A stretch of DNA of 64,000 bases from Winogradskyella sp. PC-19. Lineage in GTDB: Bacteria > Bacteroidota > Bacteroidia > Flavobacteriales > Flavobacteriaceae. The stretch spans positions 2,335,145 to 2,399,144 of the forward strand of contig NZ_CP019332.1 in assembly GCF_002163855.1 (NCBI RefSeq), in the 5' to 3' direction. Both the position numbers and the translations under genes were made by a program. The first letter of the stretch is position 1; the number at the start of each line of letters is the position of its first letter. This document shows, piece after piece, positions 43,468 to 53,036 of the stretch. The notes beneath the pieces were generated by a model. That model saw only the letters and a program-made list of their open reading frames with translations, was not told the origin of the DNA and ran no database searches.

Positions 43468-44766
43468 ATGAGTACAGCTATAAAGTCCACTTCTGGAACA
43501 ATAAAATATAGACTTAAAGAAGTCAACTCGAAAAAGGAGACATCTATTCTGCTAGATTATAATTACGGAAGAAATAATAGGATAAAATTTGCAACAGGCT
43601 ATAAAGTCTTACCAAAGAATTGGGATAAAACCAACCAGAGAATTAGAGCAGTCTCATCTATTAAAAATAGAGAGAAAGTAAATAGCGACTTACAGCTCTA
43701 TTCATCAGAGTTTTTGGCAGCCGTATCTAAGCTGAATGAAAATGATAAACAAAACAAAAAATTACTTAAAGAGACCTTAGAACGAATTGTTAGGGGTGAA
43801 GTAAAAGATGTAAAAATTATAAAGACATTTTTTGACTTTGCAGATGACTTTATTGAAAGAAAAGAAAATCAAGCTAAGAATATTTCTGCGGTTAAACTAA
43901 GTCCCATTACTGTTAGGTCATATAAACAAACTGTTAGTAGACTTAAAGAATTTAATGACGAGTTGAATTATAAGCTTGATTTTGCCTCAATAGATTTGAA
44001 GTTTTACTATGCTTTTTTAAAGTATATGGAGGATAAAAGCTATTCTGTTAATACTATTGGTAAACACATAAAGAATTTAATTACAATTTTAAATAGAGCG
44101 ACAGAAGATGGCGTAAACTCTAATCTGAAATATAAGCATCGGGAATTTAAGCCAGTTTCAGAAGAAACAATTTCCATTTATTTAACCGAAGCTGAAATAA
44201 GTGCTCTGTATAAAGCGGATTTATCAAAAATGAAAGACTGGGAATTGGCGAGAGATATTTTTTTAATTGGATACTATACAGGTCAAAGGGTATCAGATTA
44301 TAACGGTATTTCACAGAATCAAATAAAGATTTTTGATGGTAGGAAGGTGTTTGAATTTAAACAGAAAAAAACTGGAAAGAAACTGTTTGTTCCTGTTCAT
44401 CCTAAGATTCAAGAAATAATGGATAAGAGATATAAAGGAAAGCTACCTAGAAAATTGAATGAGCCAGACATAAATGAATATATTAAAGAAGCTGGCCGCA
44501 TTGCAGAAATAGATGAGCCTATTACAATAAGAAGAACAGTTGGCGGAAAAGAGGTCATAAAGAATATCGCAAAGTACAACTTGATAGTAAGTCATACGGC
44601 AAGGCGCTCTTTTTGTACCAACGCTTATTTATCAAAAATGCCTACTATAGATATTATGGCAATAAGCGGTCATTCTACTGAGCGAGAATTTTACAAATAC
44701 ATAAAAATAACTCCCCAAGAGAGAGCGATTAAAATTTCTGAGTCTACTTTTTTCACCAAAATTTAA
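43468..44766 (+). CDS. Tyrosine-type site-specific integrase
   Basis: A 432-residue integrase. An N-terminal arm domain (about 10-95, with the NWDKTNQRIR stretch seen in Bacteroidota integrases) precedes a SAM-like core-binding domain (about 110-220) and a catalytic domain. The catalytic residues are Arg274 (YTGQRVSDY), the beta-hairpin Lys (QKKTGKKLFVPV), His376 and Arg379 (HTARRSF), His402 (GHSTEREF) and Tyr411 (YKYIK). It lies 177 bp from the tRNA 3'-end fragment and is directed away from it, the classical layout for an integrated element. Its residues are intact, unlike the broken recombinase at 17.7-18.9 kb. Confidence 0.93.
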   Translation: MSTAIKSTSGTIKYRLKEVNSKKETSILLDYNYGRNNRIKFATGYKVLPKNWDKTNQRIRAVSSIKNREKVNSDLQLYSSEFLAAVSKLNENDKQNKKLLKETLERIVRGEVKDVKIIKTFFDFADDFIERKENQAKNISAVKLSPITVRSYKQTVSRLKEFNDELNYKLDFASIDLKFYYAFLKYMEDKSYSVNTIGKHIKNLITILNRATEDGVNSNLKYKHREFKPVSEETISIYLTEAEISALYKADLSKMKDWELARDIFLIGYYTGQRVSDYNGISQNQIKIFDGRKVFEFKQKKTGKKLFVPVHPKIQEIMDKRYKGKLPRKLNEPDINEYIKEAGRIAEIDEPITIRRTVGGKEVIKNIAKYNLIVSHTARRSFCTNAYLSKMPTIDIMAISGHSTEREFYKYIKITPQERAIKISESTFFTKI

Positions 44767-44770
44767 ACAA

Positions 44771-45550
44771 ATGAATTACAAAGACATGTTTACATTTAAA
44801 TCAGAGGACAGTCATGAAAAAGATATTTATTTCCTCGAAGATTTTGATTATTTACTTGCATTAAATAAGTCTGAGCAAATTAGTTTTGAAGACGATTTTT
44901 ATCTGAAAGTTTTTTTGAAAAAACTGTTGTTCGAATTACCAAGTTTAGAAATAAACGATTTTTTACAAATCCAGTTTGAAAATTCAGAACATCCAGAAGT
45001 TTTTTGTGATTTTGTATTTCTTGAAGTAATCCCAGCAATTCAAACGATTATTAAAAACGCAATGATAAGTGGTAATGGAATAGAATATTATAAAGCTGAA
45101 AAACTTGAAGGAGAATTTATTATTTCTGAGAATGTTATAAAAAACAGAAATTATGACTTTAGGTTGTTCTACCATCAAGCGGCAATGTTTGAATATGTAC
45201 CTAAGTTCAAAAGAATAATCAAAATACTTAAAAAGCTCACTAAACAAAATGATAAAAACATAAATAATGGTCAGATTATTACTTGGAAAGCATCTCCAAA
45301 TGTTCTAGGTTATTTGGTAAGTGAGTTAGCGTCTAAGGGTTATCTCAAAACACCAATATATCAAGGAAAGACAAACAACAGTGAGTTGACCAGACAGGTT
45401 CTAAAATCATTTAAGTTTACTTGCAAAACACCTTCATTTGATGGTCTGAAGCCATACGTTATAAGAGGTTCATCCCAGAATGAGGATTTAGATTATAAAT
45501 TAAGAAATCTAGGTTGGGATATTCCCAAATATGATGACGATTCCAAATAA
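44771..45550 (+). CDS. Unrecognised island protein, possibly RteC-like
   Basis: A 259-residue acidic, helical protein that starts 4 bp after the integrase stop. The C-terminal third (GQIITWKASPNVLGYLVSELASKGYLKTP) vaguely resembles the RteC C-terminal region of Bacteroides conjugative elements (a W....L.ELI..L...G pattern). The match is weak and I do not rely on it. No signal peptide, membrane segment or catalytic motif is seen. The position right after an integrase is common for regulators of excision in Bacteroidota elements. Confidence 0.55.
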   Translation: MNYKDMFTFKSEDSHEKDIYFLEDFDYLLALNKSEQISFEDDFYLKVFLKKLLFELPSLEINDFLQIQFENSEHPEVFCDFVFLEVIPAIQTIIKNAMISGNGIEYYKAEKLEGEFIISENVIKNRNYDFRLFYHQAAMFEYVPKFKRIIKILKKLTKQNDKNINNGQIITWKASPNVLGYLVSELASKGYLKTPIYQGKTNNSELTRQVLKSFKFTCKTPSFDGLKPYVIRGSSQNEDLDYKLRNLGWDIPKYDDDSK

Positions 45551-45627
45551 CAATCGATAGTTGCTGATTGTTCTACTTCATTAAATTCTTATAAAATTTG
45601 TTCCATTCAAACTAATAATTTAATTGG

Positions 45628-45921
45628 ATGGAATCTAATGAGATAAGAATATATAATATAACACCAAATTCGCTAGAAGAATCTGTAGAGCGCGCTGTTA
45701 CCAAAGCTCTTGGCATTTTAACTCAATCTGATATTAAAGATTATAAGGAGGAGACTAAGGACGTTCTGATGACCGTTGATGAGACAATAGAATTTCTAAA
45801 ATGTTCCAAACAAGCTTTATGGAACTGGCGCAAGAACGGTATACTTCCAAGCTACAGATTAGGTAATCGTGTCTATTATAAGAAAAGTGATATTTACGAG
45901 AAACTTGTAAAGCAGTGCTAG
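45628..45921 (+). CDS. Helix-turn-helix (excisionase/MerR-like) DNA-binding protein
   Basis: A 97-residue protein. The C-terminal half is a compact HTH_17-type domain: MTVDETIEFLKCSKQALWNWRKNGILPSYRLGNRVYYKKSDIYEKL, with the helix-turn-wing order of excisionases. The N-terminal 45 residues are probably helical and may mediate dimerisation. In islands such proteins control excision or regulate early genes. The next gene starts 1 bp after the stop. The domain call is strong; whether it is Xis or a regulator is open. Confidence 0.85.
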   Translation: MESNEIRIYNITPNSLEESVERAVTKALGILTQSDIKDYKEETKDVLMTVDETIEFLKCSKQALWNWRKNGILPSYRLGNRVYYKKSDIYEKLVKQC

Positions 45922-45922
45922 T

Positions 45923-46582
45923 ATGATTGGATATGTGCAAATTCACCGACAGATTATGGATTGGGAATGGTATCAATGCCCAAAGGTTTCTAGACTGTGG
46001 TTTCATCTCATTCTCAAAGTAAACTTCAAGGATAAAAAGTGGCAGGGAAAGCTAATTAAAAGAGGTCAAGTTATTACATCTAACGAGAAGTTGGCTAATG
46101 ACCTATCACTAACCATACAAGTTATTAGAACTGCGCTTCAAAAACTTAAAGATAGCGGTTGCATAAAGATAACTACAACAAACAAATACACGCTTATAAC
46201 CGTTGTTAATTACCATCATTTTCAATCTTCAGAAGCTTCTAATAACAACCAGAATAACATTCAGAAAACAAACAAACAGCAAACTAACAACACTAAATCA
46301 ACAACAACTAAAGAAGGTAAAAAAGAAAATAACTTAAATAAAGTAAAAATTAATGAGAGGCGTAATATATTCAAAAACAAAGTTTTTGCACTCACAACGT
46401 TTAATTATAAAGTTTTAAATGATTTTTTTAAGTATTGGAGTGAGTTAAATGCGAATAAAACTATGATGCGCTGTGAAGCCGAGAGGTTTTTTGAAATTGA
46501 AAAGAGATTAGAAAAATGGAATAAAACCGAAAAGTTTTCTAAAGGGTTAGTTTCCATAAGTAATGAAGACGATAATAGGTAA
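45923..46582 (+). CDS. Winged-helix replication-initiation-type protein
   Basis: A 219-residue protein. The N-terminal 100 residues (MIGYVQIHRQIMDWEWYQCPKVSRLWFHLILKV, then GQVITSNEKLANDLSLTIQVIRTALQKLKDSGCIKI) match phage replisome-organiser or DnaD-like N-terminal winged helices. A low-complexity Asn/Gln/Lys/Thr linker (about 108-140) and a helical C-terminus follow. It is probably the origin-binding partner of the DnaC-like loader encoded 5 bp downstream. No repeat-based origin inside the gene is obvious to me by eye. The linker is where iterons could hide, so this should be examined. Confidence 0.7.
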   Translation: MIGYVQIHRQIMDWEWYQCPKVSRLWFHLILKVNFKDKKWQGKLIKRGQVITSNEKLANDLSLTIQVIRTALQKLKDSGCIKITTTNKYTLITVVNYHHFQSSEASNNNQNNIQKTNKQQTNNTKSTTTKEGKKENNLNKVKINERRNIFKNKVFALTTFNYKVLNDFFKYWSELNANKTMMRCEAERFFEIEKRLEKWNKTEKFSKGLVSISNEDDNR

Positions 46583-46587
46583 TAGAA

Positions 46588-47292
46588 ATGAGAATAAGTA
46601 AAATAATGATACTAAACGACCTTATAAGTTCAAGAAACATGATGCCACCAGAAATAAAAATTTCAATTAAAAAAGAGGATTTGTGGAATGATTTTAACGC
46701 TATGTTTCGCAAAATGTATAAAAAAGGCTTTACTCAAAATGACCAGACATTAGCCAATCTTAAAACTCTATTTTATTATTTTTTACGTGATGATAAGTTT
46801 TTTGTTCAGGAAAATATCCATGCTAATTTAAGTGTTCCATCTTTTGATAAAGGTCTTCTAATTGTTGGAAGCTACGGAGTTGGGAAAACCGCATATTTAA
46901 AAGTTTTTGAAAAAATATTTTACTCAAATCCTCATTTAAGATTTAGAGGTTTTAATACCAAATCAATCGTAAGTGATTACGAACTGTGTAATACACCACT
47001 AGATAAAAAACTACTTAAAAATAAGATGATGCGAAAATTACTTTTTATAGATGACCTAAATGCTGAAAGAGTTGCTAATAACTATGGTAAAGTAGAACTA
47101 ATGGAAGAAATATTATCTGAACGCTATGCTAATAATCTAAAAACCATTGTGACTTGTAATTATACCAATAAAAATAGAAGTGTTGAGGAAACTTTAAGCG
47201 ATTTTTCTAAAAGATATGGTGGTAGATTACATGATCGCATTTTTGAAATGTTCAATATTATTGAATTTAAAGGTAAAAGCATGAGAAGATAA
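46588..47292 (+). CDS. DnaC-like helicase-loader ATPase
   Basis: A 234-residue AAA+ protein. Walker A is GSYGVGKT at 94-101, Walker B is LLFIDDLN near 150, and a sensor-type stretch TIVTCNYTN follows. RYGGRLHDRIFEMF near the end matches the arginine-finger region of DnaC/IstB-type loaders. It would load the host replicative helicase onto the element. There is no transposase upstream, so an IstB role is unlikely. A strong terminator begins at the stop codon, so the integrase-to-loader block forms its own unit. Confidence 0.82.
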   Translation: MRISKIMILNDLISSRNMMPPEIKISIKKEDLWNDFNAMFRKMYKKGFTQNDQTLANLKTLFYYFLRDDKFFVQENIHANLSVPSFDKGLLIVGSYGVGKTAYLKVFEKIFYSNPHLRFRGFNTKSIVSDYELCNTPLDKKLLKNKMMRKLLFIDDLNAERVANNYGKVELMEEILSERYANNLKTIVTCNYTNKNRSVEETLSDFSKRYGGRLHDRIFEMFNIIEFKGKSMRR

Positions 47293-47324
47293 AAACGTTA
47301 AATAAAGCGTTATTTAACGTTTTT
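47291..47324 (+). terminator. Terminator after the DnaC-like gene
   Basis: A perfect 15-bp stem AAAAACGTTAAATAA and its complement, with an AGCG loop and a terminal T run. It begins within the stop codon of the loader gene. Confidence 0.9.
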
Positions 47325-47345
47325 CAGTCCAAAAAATAGCATAAA

Positions 47346-47759
47346 ATGGGAAAATTAAGCTTTTGTAAACATTGTCAACAACAATTTGAGTCACGTAGAA
47401 GTAATCATTTATACTGTACACCCAGTTGTAGGACAAAAGCCAGTTATCAAAGAAACAATTATAGATATGTTTCAGGGCATTATGAGAAAACAACAGAAAT
47501 TAATTCTGAACAATTAGCCTTACCAGTGAATAATGAATTATTGTTAGCGGTAAAAGAATTAGAAAAAAAAATTGAAATGTATAGTCAAAAAAAGACTATT
47601 AATACAAATGGAATAACGGAGGCTGCTATTGGGAATGCAGCTTCTGATGCAACAATTTATGCGGTAAAAAAACTTTTGGCACCTAAAACATTACCTGCTA
47701 CAAAAGGAGATATAGACCGGCTCTTGTATGAATTAAATGAATTAAAAAAGAGTATATAG
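47346..47759 (+). CDS. Small zinc-finger protein of unknown function
   Basis: A 137-residue protein with an N-terminal zinc-knuckle, Cys7, Cys10, Cys24 and Cys28 (CKHC...YCTPSCRTKASYQR), resembling bacterial treble-clef fingers found near phage replication genes. The rest is helical and Lys/Glu-rich. It follows the terminator by 21 bp, so it probably has its own promoter. It may bind DNA or single strands in element replication; no enzymatic motif is seen. Confidence 0.7.
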   Translation: MGKLSFCKHCQQQFESRRSNHLYCTPSCRTKASYQRNNYRYVSGHYEKTTEINSEQLALPVNNELLLAVKELEKKIEMYSQKKTINTNGITEAAIGNAASDATIYAVKKLLAPKTLPATKGDIDRLLYELNELKKSI

Positions 47760-47846
47760 TTTTCATTCAGTTGAAATCGCATCACTAAGTCAAACAATCT
47801 CCAAATAAATAGAATACTTTTAAAAACAAACAGAAATAAATCACAA

Positions 47847-48023
47847 ATGAAAACACCCAAAAAAATAATTGATTTATTAATTAAAGATGACCCACAATTA
47901 ATTGAATATGTTTATCGAAAATATTGGGTTAATGATAAATTATCTAAATCAAAAAAACTTAAAATTGATGAAAACGAGGTTAGAAAATATTTATTAAAGA
48001 ATGTTTTTAATATTACTCGATAA
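47847..48023 (+). CDS. Small hypothetical protein (58 residues)
   Basis: ATG at 47847, stop at 48021-48023. The product starts MKTPKKIIDLLIKDDPQLIE, is highly basic and predicted helical. Codon use is like that of the neighbouring AT-rich genes. It is not recognised as a known family. Support is limited to an intact frame in a plausible slot between two gene blocks. Confidence 0.45.
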   Translation: MKTPKKIIDLLIKDDPQLIEYVYRKYWVNDKLSKSKKLKIDENEVRKYLLKNVFNITR

Positions 48024-48336
48024 ATTAATGTTGGCATAAAAAAATTAACTAAGACCTTACCTTTATATAATCATGTGTTTAATTATCAGTAATCGAGTCT
48101 TCAAGGGTCATTCATAGAGCACCAGCATGCTTACATTCTATGGCTTTAAACTTTTCCAGTGTGCTTCGTTTTTCTTGAAGAGCTCATATCTCAAATAATT
48201 TTCTTTTTTAGTGTATTGCAGCAGGATTAAAAATAGGATTTATTTATAGTAAAGCTTTTGTGGGAACGAGGGCTTTTTCTATCTTTAAAGTCTCCCACAA
48301 ATTTAGTTGTTACTTTACAGTACTTAACCAACACTT
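48024..48336. other. Gene-free gap before the restriction operon
   Basis: 313 bp without a credible gene. It contains the hsdR leader. The only structure I see is the inverted repeat at 48259-48303. Base composition becomes more balanced from about 48080 onward, which marks the change from the AT-rich replication block to the restriction cargo. Confidence 0.5.
48259..48303 (+). promoter_or_regulatory. Inverted repeat in the hsdR leader
   Basis: TTTGTGGGA (48259-48267) and TCCCACAAA (48295-48303) are perfect inverse copies with a 27-base spacer that contains CTTT and AAAG able to extend the stem. It ends 33 bp before hsdR and could be an operator or a structured leader. Confidence 0.4.
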
Positions 48337-51300
48337 ATGGCATTTAACGAAGACTCAAGAGTAAAATTACCTGCAATTCTGCACTTAACCCAACTGGGGT
48401 ACACATACCTTTCATTAAAGGATAGCGTATGGGATGAAGAAACCAATATGTTTACGGATATATTTAATGAAGCCATCCATCGTATCAATCCTGAATTACT
48501 AGAGAGCGATATCGAACGTTTGTATCAAGAAATCAGTCTAGATTTAGAAAACGAGGATTTAGGAAAAGCATTTTTCGATAAACTAATCAGTCGCTCTGGT
48601 GTAAACTTGATTGACTTTGAAAATTTTAAAAACAACGACTTTCATGTGGTCACCGAGTTGACTTATAAAAATGGAGAAGACGAGTTTCGACCAGATGTTA
48701 TCTGCTTGATTAACGGAATGCCATTGGTATTTATTGAGGTAAAGAAACCCAATAACATGAATGGTGTGATAGCAGAGCGCGACCGCATCAATAAACGCTT
48801 TCAAAATAAGAAGTTTAGGAAGTTTGTGAACTTAACCCAGTTCATGATTTTTTCAAACAATATGAAATATGATGATGACGAAATTGAACCTTGGCAAGGC
48901 GCTTATTATGCATCACCATCCTATTATAAACCACAGTTTAATTATTTCAGAGAAGAGATAGGATTCAATTTATCTAAAGAATTGAAACCATTGGATGCAT
49001 CAGTTGAAGATTTCCTGCTAAAGGATACCAATTACATCAGTGTAAAAAACAATCCTGAATATATTACCAATAAGAATCCCGATTCACCAACGAATCGTAT
49101 TCTAACTTCAATGCTGTTAAAAGACCGCCTGAAATTCATTTTGCAATACGCTTTTGCTTATGTGAAGGAAACTACTGGTTTGCAAAAGCACATTATGCGA
49201 TATCCGCAATTATTTGCTACAAAAGCGATTGAAGAGAAATTGGATAAAGGCATTCGTAAGGGGATTATTTGGCATACACAAGGATCTGGTAAAACGGCTT
49301 TGGCATTTTACAACACGCATTTTTTAACGGATTATTACCAAAAGCAACACATCATACCCAAGTTCTATTTTATCGTAGATCGATTGGATTTATTAACCCA
49401 AGCGAGAGATGAATTTACAGCACGTGGTTTAAAAGTGCATACAGTTAGTTCAAGAGATGAGTTTGTGGCTGACCTTAAAAAAACATCAGCTGTAAATAAT
49501 GATAAAGGGCAACGCGAAATTACCGTTGTAAACATTCATAAGTTCAAAGATGACCCTGAAGTAAGCACTACCACAGATTACAACATCAACGTGCAACGCG
49601 TTTACTTTTTAGATGAGGTACACAGAAGTTATAATCCACAGGGTAGTTTTTTGGCTAATCTTGAGGAATCTGATAGAAACGCTATAAAAATTGGTTTGAC
49701 CGGAACACCATTGATTGGTAAAGATGTAAAATCCAAGGATTTATTCGGTGGTTATATCCATAAGTACTATTACAACAAGTCGATTGCGGATGGTTATACG
49801 TTGAAGCTAATCCGTGAGGAGATTGAAACCGAATACAAAATCAAGTTCAAGAAAATTCTTGATGATTTAGATATTAAAAAGGGCGATATTGATAAGCGTC
49901 GCTTGTATGCGCATCCTTCTTTTGTCGCACCAATGCTGGATTATATTGTCAACGACTTTGAAAACTTTAGACGTCTTAAAGGCGACCCAAGCACAGGCGC
50001 TATGGTGATTTGCGATAGTAGCGACCAAGCCGAAGAATTGTATAAAATATTCAATGCAACATACAGAGATGCTGACGAAGCCGATAATCAATTGCCAATG
50101 GCGGCAGAGCCTGAACCAGACTATCTGAGAAAACTCAAAAACGACTATAAAGTCAAAAAGGCCGCACTCATTTTATATGATGCTGGTAGCAAAGAGGAAC
50201 TAGAAGCTTGGCGAGACGATTTTAAGGCTGGTAAAATAGATATCCTCTTTGTCTATAATATGTTATTGACTGGTTTTGATGCCAAGCGACTAAAGAAAAT
50301 CTATTTGGGTCGTGTTATAAAAGCGCACAACCTTTTACAAGCCTTAACTAGAGTTAACCGTAAATACAAAGACTATCGCTATGGTCATGTAGTGGACTTT
50401 GCTGATATTTCAACGGAGTTTGAAAAAACCAATAGAGATTACTTTAACGAATTACAGAGCATTTTAGGAGATGAGATGGAAAGCTATTCTAACCTCTTTA
50501 TGACCAAAGAGGAAATGACTGCTTCCATTAGAGACATTAAAGAAGTGCTTGCTGATTACGATTTAAAGAACGCCGAAAATTTCTCTTCTCAAATCTCACA
50601 GATTTCAGACCATGGCGAAATGCTACAAATTAAAAAGGCGCTAGAGGATGCACGCTCGTTGTATAACACCATTCGCTTACTGGGTGAATATGACTTATTG
50701 GAGAAGATGGATTTTACCAAGCTAAATGCTTTACGTATTGAGGCCGTAAACCGATTGAACCTTATTAATGCCAAAGAGGCGTTTGATAACAACGAGGAAG
50801 TAGGCAACCTGCTCAATATGGCTTTAGAGGACATTGTTTTTGATTTTCATAAAGTTGGTGAAGAAGAATTAGTGCTTGCTGGAGAACTTAAAGACACCTT
50901 AAAGAAAACGCGCGAAGCTTTAGGTGGTAGTTTTGATAGAAAAGACCCAGAATGGGTAAGCCTTTATGAAGAGTTACGTCGATTGTTTGATGATAGAAAT
51001 CTCAATGAAGTATCCCAAGCCGAAATGCAAGAGAACATCACTTCATTACGTTCAATACATGAGCGCATCAAAGAATTAAACAGACGTAACGATTTATTAA
51101 AAGAAAAGTACGAAGGCGACCCTAAATATGCTCGTGTTCACAAACGCTTGTTAGAAGCTGGTAAACCTTCTAAACTAAAAACGGTTATTATTGAAGCTTT
51201 ACAGCAAATTAAAGAACAAACCGATTTGGCGGTACTCTCGCGTAACGATAGTTTAAGTAACGAAAGTTATTTTGCAAGCCAGGTAGCACGATTGGTGTTT

Positions 51301-51411
51301 GCCGAATTTCAAAAGTCTTCACAGACCAAACTGGATGTGTCAACCACCAAATTTATAACACAATTAATAGTAGACGAATACCTTAACGAATATCACGGAA
51401 AATCCGCATGA
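48337..51411 (+). CDS. hsdR: Type I restriction endonuclease, R subunit
   Basis: A 1024-residue HsdR. The N-terminal nuclease domain shows the PD-(D/E)XK core Asp120 (EFRPDVICL) and Glu134-Val-Lys136 (FIEVKKPN). The SF2 motor follows: Walker A TQGSGKTA near 314-321, DEVH near 425 (FLDEVHRSY), GLTGTPL and a late TGFDAKRL plus QALTRVNR. A helical C-terminal domain (about 760-1024) binds HsdM. It cuts DNA after ATP-driven translocation when HsdM-HsdS meet unmodified sites. It overlaps hsdM by 4 bp. Motifs are intact, so it is probably active. Confidence 0.95.
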   Translation: MAFNEDSRVKLPAILHLTQLGYTYLSLKDSVWDEETNMFTDIFNEAIHRINPELLESDIERLYQEISLDLENEDLGKAFFDKLISRSGVNLIDFENFKNNDFHVVTELTYKNGEDEFRPDVICLINGMPLVFIEVKKPNNMNGVIAERDRINKRFQNKKFRKFVNLTQFMIFSNNMKYDDDEIEPWQGAYYASPSYYKPQFNYFREEIGFNLSKELKPLDASVEDFLLKDTNYISVKNNPEYITNKNPDSPTNRILTSMLLKDRLKFILQYAFAYVKETTGLQKHIMRYPQLFATKAIEEKLDKGIRKGIIWHTQGSGKTALAFYNTHFLTDYYQKQHIIPKFYFIVDRLDLLTQARDEFTARGLKVHTVSSRDEFVADLKKTSAVNNDKGQREITVVNIHKFKDDPEVSTTTDYNINVQRVYFLDEVHRSYNPQGSFLANLEESDRNAIKIGLTGTPLIGKDVKSKDLFGGYIHKYYYNKSIADGYTLKLIREEIETEYKIKFKKILDDLDIKKGDIDKRRLYAHPSFVAPMLDYIVNDFENFRRLKGDPSTGAMVICDSSDQAEELYKIFNATYRDADEADNQLPMAAEPEPDYLRKLKNDYKVKKAALILYDAGSKEELEAWRDDFKAGKIDILFVYNMLLTGFDAKRLKKIYLGRVIKAHNLLQALTRVNRKYKDYRYGHVVDFADISTEFEKTNRDYFNELQSILGDEMESYSNLFMTKEEMTASIRDIKEVLADYDLKNAENFSSQISQISDHGEMLQIKKALEDARSLYNTIRLLGEYDLLEKMDFTKLNALRIEAVNRLNLINAKEAFDNNEEVGNLLNMALEDIVFDFHKVGEEELVLAGELKDTLKKTREALGGSFDRKDPEWVSLYEELRRLFDDRNLNEVSQAEMQENITSLRSIHERIKELNRRNDLLKEKYEGDPKYARVHKRLLEAGKPSKLKTVIIEALQQIKEQTDLAVLSRNDSLSNESYFASQVARLVFAEFQKSSQTKLDVSTTKFITQLIVDEYLNEYHGKSA

Positions 51412-53036
51412 CAACAGAAAACACACAACGCTTTACACAGCAAACCAAAGACCTCATTGACGAACTCAAATCCGTTTGTGCCAGTTATGGCTTAGGCAAT
51501 GATGGTAACGAATTTAAAATCATTAGCCAGATTTTTCTATACAAGTTTATAAACGACCGTTTCGCTTATGAGATAAAGAAATTAAAACCAGAATTGGAAG
51601 GTACGGACAATTGGGAAGCACAACTGGCAGAACTAGCCGAAGCAGATTATGAGGTTTTACAGTTTGAAATGAATGCTTCTACGGCCTTTTTGAAACCACA
51701 CCAGTTGTTGGGTTATTTGTTTCAACGCCAAAATGAACCTGATTTTGCCAAGTTGTTAGACGATACCTTAATGGATATTGCCGCTGATAATAACGAACTT
51801 TTTGCCGTAAAGACCGAAGATGGACAAAAGGTGCAACTCTTTGACCGCATTACCGAATATGTGCGTAGTAAGCGCGATGCCTTTGCTGTAGCTTTGATTA
51901 ATAAACTGGTGATTTTCAATTTTGAAAACATCATGGAAGAAGGCTTTGACTTTTTCTCAACCATTTTTGAATATTTAATTAAAGATTACAACTCTGATGC
52001 AGGTGGCAAATATGCCGAATACTACACACCACACGCCGTTTCTAAAATCATTGCTAATATATTGGTACCAGAACCAGTGAGCAACGTCACTATTTACGAC
52101 CCAAGTGCAGGTTCAGGGACACTTTTAATGAATTTAGCACATGCTATTGGGCCAGATAAGTGTACGGTCTATTCACAAGACATATCTCAAAAATCGTCTA
52201 ACCTATTGCGATTGAATTTAGTGCTGAACCAATTGGTACATAGTATTGAGAATGTGATACAAGGCAATACCATGACCGACCCTTACCATCGCAAAGATGG
52301 TGATGTCCGCAAGTTTGACTATATCGTAAGTAATCCACCGTTTAAGTTAGATTTTAGCGGTGATGTGGATGTGCTTAAGAAGAAAGAAAACAAAGTGCGT
52401 TTTTTTGCAGGCATACCCAATATACCTAAAAAGGCCAAAGATAAAATGGCAATTTACACACTGTTTTTACAGCACATTATGTATAGTCTTAATGAGACAG
52501 GAAAAGCTGCAATTGTTGTGCCTACAGGATTTATTACGGCGCAATCTGGTATCGATAAAAAAATACGACAAAAACTGATTGATAATAAAATGTTGGCAGG
52601 TGTGGTAAGCATGCCATCTAATATTTTTGCTACGACAGGTACTAATGTATCCATTGTGTTTTTGGATAAAGAAAACAAAGAAGATGTAGTCTTAGTAGAT
52701 GCTTCTAATTTAGGAACCACGGTAAAAGAAGGTAAAAACCAAAAGACAGTATTGAGTGTTACTGAAGAAGACCAAATCATTAAAACATTTACAAATAAAG
52801 AAGCTATTGAAGATTTCTCAGTAGTGGTAAAATATGATGATATTAAAGCCAAAAACTATAGTTTAAGTGCAGGCCAGTATTTTGAAGTAAAAATTGAATA
52901 TATAGATATTACTACAGAAGAATTTGAAGACAAGTTGAAAGACCACGAACACAATTTAGATAGGTTATTTTCAGAGAGTACTCAGTTAGTAAGTGAAATT
53001 AAGAGCCAATTAAAAGTTTTAAAATATGAAGGTTAA
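51408..53036 (+). CDS. hsdM: Type I restriction-modification DNA methyltransferase, M subunit
   Basis: A 542-residue HsdM. The N-terminal helical part (about 1-160) includes LLGYLFQRQ. The N6-adenine methyltransferase domain has motif I DPSAGSGTLL near 228 and motif IV NPPF near 309. A C-terminal KNYSLSAGQYFEV segment links to the specificity subunit. It methylates adenine at the site read by HsdS and forms part of the restriction complex with HsdR. It overlaps hsdR by 4 bp and hsdS by 11 bp. Confidence 0.95.
   Translation: MTTENTQRFTQQTKDLIDELKSVCASYGLGNDGNEFKIISQIFLYKFINDRFAYEIKKLKPELEGTDNWEAQLAELAEADYEVLQFEMNASTAFLKPHQLLGYLFQRQNEPDFAKLLDDTLMDIAADNNELFAVKTEDGQKVQLFDRITEYVRSKRDAFAVALINKLVIFNFENIMEEGFDFFSTIFEYLIKDYNSDAGGKYAEYYTPHAVSKIIANILVPEPVSNVTIYDPSAGSGTLLMNLAHAIGPDKCTVYSQDISQKSSNLLRLNLVLNQLVHSIENVIQGNTMTDPYHRKDGDVRKFDYIVSNPPFKLDFSGDVDVLKKKENKVRFFAGIPNIPKKAKDKMAIYTLFLQHIMYSLNETGKAAIVVPTGFITAQSGIDKKIRQKLIDNKMLAGVVSMPSNIFATTGTNVSIVFLDKENKEDVVLVDASNLGTTVKEGKNQKTVLSVTEEDQIIKTFTNKEAIEDFSVVVKYDDIKAKNYSLSAGQYFEVKIEYIDITTEEFEDKLKDHEHNLDRLFSESTQLVSEIKSQLKVLKYEG

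Noticed and set aside
46588-47292. IstB transposition helper
   Set aside because: No IstA-type transposase or inverted-repeat ends are nearby, and the upstream gene is a replication-type winged-helix protein.
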